Part shown: piece after piece, positions 43,604-52,600 of the stretch
How the letters are laid out: each line of letters starts with the position of its first letter
Position numbering within the stretch: the stretch's first letter is position 1
Source: Lewinellaceae bacterium
Lineage (GTDB): Bacteria; Bacteroidota; Bacteroidia; Chitinophagales; Saprospiraceae
Direction: 5' to 3'
NCBI GenBank assembly: GCA_020636135.1
Contig: JACJYK010000001.1
Span: forward strand, 482,501 to 546,500
Length of the DNA: 64,000 nucleotides
Program-made: the position numbers and the translations under genes
Notes under the pieces: model-generated
Databases searched by the model: none
Told to the model about the DNA's origin: nothing
The model's input: the letters and a program-made list of their open reading frames with translations, nothing else

Positions 43604-46600
43604 TTCATAATGCCGGTCTTAAGTGACACGGTTGATTGTGATGCACTAAGCATGCAGGCTTATCGCAACTGGATCGATAATCATGGAGGAGCACTGGCAA
43701 CGGATAATTGCAGTTCGGTAACCTGGGATACAATTACTGTCCAGAGAGCGTTGCCATGCGGCAGTACCCGTAAAGACAGTGTGCTGTTTATCGTACGGGA
43801 TGCATGTAACAATGCCGATACCATGTCCGGCGTATTTGTCATTCAGGATACGACTCCTCCAAGCCTGCCGGTGCCTCCCCGGGATACGCTCGTTGAATGC
43901 CCAAATCAAATACCTGCTGCCCAGACCCTGATCGCCATGGATGCCTGTAATGGTGTAGTGATGGCCGTGCCAATAGATATTGCTGAGGATTTCAGTTGTG
44001 ATTATCAGATCATTCGCAGATGGGTTTTCAGTGACCTTTGTGGAAACAAAGACAGTATTGAACAGCACATCCGAGTGAAAGACAGCATTCCGCCCACGTT
44101 TATTGATCCAGTGATTACAGATGGTGATACGACTTTCCTGGATTGCAACGACACGATAGCCGTAGATACGCCTGCCGTTGTGGATGCCTGCGGGTTACCG
44201 GTGGTACAGTACCAGGATAGCCTCCTTGGACCTTCATGTGGAGTCAATTCCATTATCCGGCGAATCTATACAGCCACGGATGTATGCGGGAATACAGCAA
44301 GGCTTACCCACTATTACCAGTTTATAGATACTACGGCTCCTGAAATTATAATTCTGCCGAGGGATACCATCGTGGAATGCGATGGTGCAGGAAACAATGA
44401 TGCATTCATGTTCTGGGTTGGTGAGCAGGCTGGAGCTGAAGCTACGGACGTTTGTGGAACGATCCAATGGGATTATGTTTTGGCGGCTTCCACGCCATCA
44501 TGCGGCTCAACACGTATCGACAGCATCCTGTTCATAGCCAGTGATGGCTGCGGCAATGCAGATACGGCAAGTGCATTATTTACTGTAATAGACACAACAC
44601 CTCCGGTCATAGATTGTCCTCAGAATCTCCAGTTTAACTGTCCCGCAGATACGTCAGTAGTCAACACCGGACTTCCAACGGCATTTGATCTTTGTAGTAC
44701 TGTTCCACTCATTACGCACCGGGATAGTGTTATTCCTGGATCCTGCCCCAATACTTTCAGGTTACACCGGTATTGGACTGCTACCGATGCCTGTGGAAAT
44801 TCTTCCGTATGCCGTCAAACCATTGATGTGCGCGACATCACACCGCCGGTCGTGTCATGTCCACAGGATCTATTATTGGATTGTGATGCCCGGACGGATG
44901 TGGGAGCAACCGGCGTGGCTACTGCCATCGATGGTTGCAACCCAAATCCAGTGATCTCCTACCGCGACAGCATAGTTCCAGGTAGCTGTACCAACGCTTA
45001 TACTATTCTGCGTATCTGGAGCGCCCGTGATGCCTGCGGGAATATAGGTTCTTGTACCCAGCGCTTGATGATCCGCGACCGTTATGCACCTACGATCACC
45101 TGCCCGGCCAATCTGACATTGGATTGTTCTGCATCGATCATTCCGGATTCGACAGGATATGCCACGGCCACCGATGCCTGTGACCCCAATCCGCTTATTA
45201 CCTATGCCGATACATTGACCCTGGGGAGTTGTCCTCAGCAAGGAACATTGGTCAGGACCTGGCGGGCAACGGATGCCTGTGGTAACAGTAGAACCTGCAG
45301 GCAAATATTAACCATTGTAGACCAGACCAGCCCAGTCATAACTTGTCCGGCAAATGTGACTTTATCCTGTGAAGATGATACATCCGCGGTTATACGCGGA
45401 ACAGCTACTGCAAGGGATAATTGTAGTGGAACCATTATGATTACCCACCTGGACGCCATTTTTAACGGAAGTTGTACCAATAATTATAACCTGCGCAGAA
45501 GATGGATGGCGGTCGATGCTTGTGGTAATAGTTCCGTTTGCGATCAATTCCTGTTCATCCGGGATACATCTGCACCACTCATCAGTTGCCCTGTTGCGGT
45601 GACAGTTTCTTGTAGTTCAGATACCATACCTACAACAAGCGGTCTTCCTACGGTTACCGACGTATGTGACCCAAATCCGTTGATTACCTACTCAGATGGC
45701 ATTCAAAACAGTACCTGTGCCAACCGGTTTACTGCATTGAGGACCTGGGTAGCAACCGATGATTGTGGCAATTCCAGAAGTTGCACCCAGGTGATCACCG
45801 TCAATGACCAGATTGCACCGGTGATTACCTGTCCCGTCGCAATCACGGTGGATTGTGCATTGGGCACCGATACTACATTAACCGGAGCTGCCACGGCGAC
45901 GGACAATTGTTTACAATCACCGGTAATAGCATTCTCCGATCAAACCATCAGTACAACCTGTGCCAATACCTATACCCTTCAGCGCACCTGGCGCGCCACC
46001 GATGTGTGTAACAATTCCGCTACCTGTATTCAGAATATTCGCGTGGTAGATACGACTGCTCCTGTGGTCACCTGCCCGGGGGATACGGTTATTGATTGTG
46101 CCAGCAACCCCGATCCCGGACAGACCGGATATCCGGTATATTCGGATAATTGTGATGGAAACCCCATTGCCACCTATGCAGATCTTACCATTAGCCAAAG
46201 TTGCGCGAATGCTTATGTGCTGCGTCGCATCTGGACGGTTACCGATGCTTGTGGTAATAGTGATACCTGCTGGCAGATCATCGAGGTGGTTGATACAACC
46301 GCGCCAATGTTACACATTCCGCCGGATACGATCCTGATTTGCCCCATAGACACCGCGGCTTCCGTGACCGGTTATGCCATTGCTTCCGACCTTTGTGATA
46401 CCATACCTTCGGTTACGTATTCAGACAATGTGATCAGTGGTGTTTGTGCCAGCGACTTTACCGTCAATAGATTATGGACAGCTGTCGATGTTTGTGGAAA
46501 TAGTTCAAGCCAGGTTCAGGTCATACGGGTACATGACACCATTCCACCTGTTATTATATGTCCTGCCGATACCATCCTGGATTGCCCGGCGGATACAATG

Positions 46601-49600
46601 CCTTCCAGTTCAGGTACTGCGATTGCGGATGATGGATGCAATCTTGGCTTAAATATCTTTTACCGGAATAATATAACCGCGGGAGGGTGTCCCGGAGTTT
46701 ACACGCTGGTACGAACCTGGTTTGCAGAAGACAATTGTGGCAATATTGACTCGTGTATTCAGACCATCCAGGTCATTGATACCACTCCGCCACAACCACT
46801 GATTATCATGAGGGATACCCTGGTCGGCTGCCCGCTTGATGCTCCGATTGCAGGACCATTACCGGTTTCAGACGCCTGCAGTGGTAACCAGGTTATCTTG
46901 CCGGTAACGAGAACTGTAGGTTCGGACTGTGATTATTATGTCTATCATGTATGGACGTATTCGGATGCCTGTGGTAATGTGGATTCAACCGTCCAGCGTG
47001 TTCACGTGAAGGACAGTATACCTCCGGAAATACCGTCACTCCAGGACGGCGATACCATAGATTTTGCCTGCACCGATCCGCTGCCAGTGACCTTGCCGGC
47101 CGGTACGGATGCCTGTGGATCCGTCAGTGTTTCATTTGTAGATTCAACGCTTGCACCACCATGCCCGGGTGAGCAATTGATCAGACGGGTGTACACCGCT
47201 ATGGATCTCTGTGGGAATACCAGATACTACACCAACTGGTTGTGGTTCCACGATACACTGGCTCCGGTATTGAGCGGTGCCCGCGATACCTTGGTTGACT
47301 GCGATGGAGCAGGTAACCTCCTTGCCTATGCCGATTGGATCAGTCAACATGGCAGGGCCGTTGCCACCGATAATTGCAGTGGGGTGATCTGGGATACAAC
47401 TACGGTTTCTACTACATATGGATGCGGGGCTACCCGGGTGGACAGCGTTCGCTTTATTGCAATGGATAGTTGTGGCAATAGCAGTTCTGTGGTTGCCCGG
47501 TTCATTATACAGGATACAACTCCACCTGAGATCACCGTGCTACCCCGGGATACGCTCTTTGAGTGTGACGGTATGGGCAACCAGGCCGGATTTGGCAATT
47601 GGATCGATCAACATGCAGGCATGCAGGCAGCCGATGTTTGCAGTAGTGTGAGCTGGGATACTATGACGGTGTCAAGAACAAATGACTGTGTCGCCGGCAG
47701 GGCAAGGCAGGTGAAATTTGTGGTGTCGGATGTTTGCGGCAACAGGGATTCTGCTTTGGCTTCCTTTATCATTATAGATACCCTGCCACCAGTGATCATT
47801 CGCGAGGCACAGGATACTGCCATTACGTGTGATTCGGTGGATATCAATATTGTATTTGCCAGGTGGATGAATGATCATGGCGGAGCTCTCGCCACGGATG
47901 CCTGTTCGATGGATAATCTGACCTGGACGTCGCGGGTGACCGATACCGTAGAAGATTGTACGATGTTGCCGACCTATGCGGTGGTATTTTATGTGGCGGA
48001 CGAATGCGGCAATCAGGATAGTACCCTGGCCATATTCAGTGTCATTGATACGCTGGCACCCAGTATTGTGATACCCCGTGATACCATCATTCTTTGTGAT
48101 CAGGATACCAGCCCGGCCAACCTGGGAGATCCGATTGCTGAAGATAATTGCAGCATGTTTGTATTGTCCTATACAGATACGGTCACGCCCGGCAGCTGCA
48201 ATTCCGAATATCAGATCGAAAGAACCTGGATTGTTGAAGACCAGTGTGGTAACCGGACGGGTGGCGTTCAGATCATTCAGGTCATCGACACCGTGCCTCC
48301 CGGCATGTCCTGTCCTGCAACCAGTAATGCGAATTGCAACTTCACTGAAGTCCCCATATTTGCTAACTATCAAACCTTTATTGATTCCGGAGGTGTGATC
48401 ACGGATAACTGTGAGCTGGATACCGCTTCATTCATGTATCTGAATTCCTACATGGATACTGTAGGGCGGGTGATTGTTCTTCACCGGATTTATCAGATAG
48501 CCGATGCTTGTGGCAATACCAGCACCTGTGACCATGCTGTCAGCCTGGAGGATGTGATCCCACCCGTGGCCAATTGCCGGGTTGAATTCAGCATCATGGC
48601 CGGGGAAGATGGATTGGCTCACCTGGTTGCCGACTCATTGGATGATGGCAGTACCGACAACTGTGGTATAGACACCATGTACGTGGTCCCGGATGTACTT
48701 AGCTGTGGGTTTTTCTACGGCCAGGATGTTGAACGCCAGGTCACTCTGTATGTGGTAGATCGTTTTGGAAATGTAGGAACTTGTACGACCTTGGTCAGGG
48801 TATCATGTCCTTGCCCACCGGATGGTATTCCACTCTCGTGTCAGGACCAGGTCAAAGTTTCACTCGCCTCAGATTGTCAGCGGGTCGTGGAACCAGCTGA
48901 TGTACTGGCGTGGGAAGTACTCTCCTGCTATAACCCTTATAAAGTCATTATTTACGATGCGAGTGGAAATGCCATTGGAAATACAGTCAATGACTCCCAT
49001 GTTGGCCAGAGATTAACCTATACCATCATTGATACCCTCACCGGAAACCGCTGCTGGGGCGATCTGAAAGTAGAGCAATCCTATCCACCTGCTTTTACCT
49101 GTGTGGATGATACCATCAGTTGCCTTGATCCGATTCCGCCGGTACCGGATGCACCTCAGGGATGTACCTTCGTATACCGCCTGCGTGTGATGGATGAGCA
49201 ATGGACCGATTATGGTTGTGATGATCCCAGGTTCATGGGTGTATTACGCCGGAGGCTACTGGTCAATGATCCTTGGAATAATTACACGGAGTGCGTTCAG
49301 AACATTTATATCCGAAAAGAAAACCTCGACAGCCTGGTCTGTCCTGTAGATACGGTATTGAATGGATGTCTGCCTGACCTTGACGGACAAAATCGCTTGC
49401 TGGATACCAATCTGGTTACGCTGGATGCCCGGGGCTATCCTCATCCCAAGCCGCTCGTGGAGAACGGCAAAGTCACCGGTCTGGTGCCGGTTCCATTCGT
49501 GATCGTACAGGGAGATACCGTTTATTTGCAATTCCGGGATAAAGCTTGCAACCTGATAGTGGATTACCAGGATGAGATCATCCCATTATGTAATCCGGGT

Positions 49601-52600
49601 TATATGATCCGCCGTACCTGGATCATCAAGGACTGGTGTACTGGTGAAGAGCGCTCCTGTGTCCAGCGTATATCGATCGTAGATACGACCGGACCTGCCC
49701 TTGAATTAGCCTCTTCGATTACTATACCAGTTGAGACCCATGGCTGTAAAGCACGTGTGCCTGTTGCCGTCCCTAAAATCATCGAAAATTGTACATTCCC
49801 ATATCTGCCGGATGACCTGAGCTATTCCATTCGCTATGAATTGGTGCTCGATCAGGAAGGGCAGCAGATCAGCTATGCCGGGGATCTGGCCGGTCAAACG
49901 GAATACCTTTACCTGCCGGCCGGAAAATACCTTTTACACTACCTCATAAGTGATGCCTGCTGGAATCAGCGCGAATACATCCAAACGGTATGGGTCGTGG
50001 ATGACCAGCCGCCGGTAGCCGTATGTGACGAGATCACACAGGTAACGCTGGGTCCGGATAGCTGTGTTGCACGTATTTATGCCCGTGACCTGGATGACGG
50101 TAGCTATGATGGGTGTTGTGAAAAATTGCACTTTGCGGTTGCTTCCATGGACGATATTGACTATTGGACCAAGTACTGGACCGGGCAATTGGAAACATGC
50201 CGTCCGGAACTGGAGGCAGCAGAACGCAACGCGTTGATAGACCACTGGATTGATTGTTATGTCTTTAACGATTACGTGGACAGCCGGAACTGTGGCGCCG
50301 ACCAGCTGGTGCTAAGGGTCTATGAAGCCTGCGACCTGCCCGTCAGGGATTCCCACCTCTTCTTTGGTAATGAGCATGCCTGGTTCTGCTGGAATCTGTA
50401 TGATGATTATGCCTGCTATTTCAGATTGCATTACGATGAAGTAGATACCGATCAGGTGCCGGTTCTGGATTTGTGTCAGGAATCGTGGGCTACCGCGTGT
50501 TACGAGCCTAAACACGAGCATGGAACATCATATCAGAATGCACTATGCTGTACCTATCCGATACAGGAACAGGCTCAATGGCAGTACATCCAATGGCAAT
50601 ATCCGGAAATCGGCGATTATGGGTTAAGCAGTACGCGACGCTGGTTCCAGCATTTGTATTCCGATTGCATGATCCAGCTCTACAAAGACGATAAAGTGCC
50701 GCCGGTCGTGGAAGCACCTGCCGATGTGACCCTGTATTGCGATGGAGTTCCCGGTCTGGTCCAATTAAACGAAAAAGGAGGATATGTGTTGACCGATCCA
50801 GGTCACGCCTGGAATGTTTGTACCGAAGCAGATCATCTGACCACTGGCGCTTGTAGCTCTTCCGGATGGTACCAGGATATCATCGGCGGAAGCTGCTGTG
50901 TAACAGTGCCCTGGGATGGAGAAAAAATGGGTTATTATGCCGGCAGCCTGCCTTACGATCAACCCTGTAATAACGACTGGTATTCCAGTAGCTGGCAGCC
51001 CTGGTACTGCAAATTATGGTTGGAACTGGACAAATTTGATCTTAGCCCGGCTACCGACTGGAGGTCCGGTCAACCAGCAATCTCTGATGCCTGCACACCA
51101 CAGGAAGAGCTGATCATCGACTATCAGGAACAGAACCAACTCAACGATTGTGGCATTGGATCGGTTGTGCGGACCTGGAAAGTAACGGATGGTTGTGGTA
51201 ATGTCACGGAAGCGCACCAAACAATCCATGTCTTAGCCAGAAGTGACTTTGAGGTAGTATTCCCGGCCGATACCACCGTTGTGTGTACAGACCAGATATC
51301 ATTGGATGCATCCGCAGAAGGAGCCGGTGTGCCCTACATTACCGATGATGAATGCGAACAAATTGGCATCTCTTACCAGGATGAACGGATTCAATTGGAC
51401 GGCAGTGCATGCTATCAGATCAAGCGGACCTGGAAATTGATTAACTGGTGTGTATTCAAGGGCGATCTTGCCTCCAGCCATCCCGAAATCATCGTAGACG
51501 ACCGCAAGGTTGCCGGATCCGTACGTCCCTGCATTTACCGTAATCTCAAGGATAATGGCGACGGGTATATGGAATACATCCAGATCATCCGGGTTGACGA
51601 CCGCACCGCTCCGGTACTTACCATGAGCGCGGATACCACCATCTGTACGTATTGGGCTGATTGTGAACCCGATACCAGCAGCATTGTCCTTGGCCAGGCT
51701 ATAGACAACTGTACCTCCACTGATGTATTGCGCTATACCTACCGGTGGTGGCCTGTGGATGTTCCAGGAGAGATCCATACCGGGGCAGGAAATGTCCTAA
51801 GTGACCGGTTACCCTATGGGACGATTCACGTTGAGATGAAAGTGGAAGACCTGTGCGGCAATGCAGATACGGGTATCCTTCAGATTGTGATACGGGATTG
51901 TAAGCCACCAGTGCCCTATTGCTTTGAAGAAATCGTTACGGTGGTCATGGATACTACCGGACAAATCGTGGTTCCTGCTTCAACCTTTAATGCAGGAAGT
52001 TACGATAACTGCACGCCTCAGGATGCCCTGCGGTTCAGCTTCACGGCTGATGGACAGACGCCGGAGAGAACGTTTACTTGTCTGGATATTCCGAATGGTA
52101 AAGAGGCACTGCCTGAGCTGGAAATGTGGGTGCTGGATGGCAATAACAACGCGAACTATTGTACGATCCGTCTGAAAATACAGGATAATTCTGGCAATGC
52201 CTGCGCGGATGTAAATACTGATTTTATGGTACAGGGGAATATCCATACCCTGTCCGGTGAAGGCATCGATCAGGTTGACGTAAAGGCTATGCAAACGTTC
52301 CTGAGCGATACCACCGATATCAATGGTGATTACGACATCCAAGATCTGAAACCAGGTGTCTGGTATACCATCCGGCCACACCGTAATCATGATCCATTAA
52401 ACGGGGTTTCGACGCTGGATCTGGTACAAATTCACAAGCACATCCTGGGTATGGAGCCATTTACCAACCCTTACCAATACATTGCGGCGGATATCAATAA
52501 TTCCCAGACCATTAATGTATTGGATTTGGTAGAATTGCGTAAATTGATACTGGGCGTTCTCGATTCGTTCCCGCACAACACAAGTTGGCGGTTTATACCC

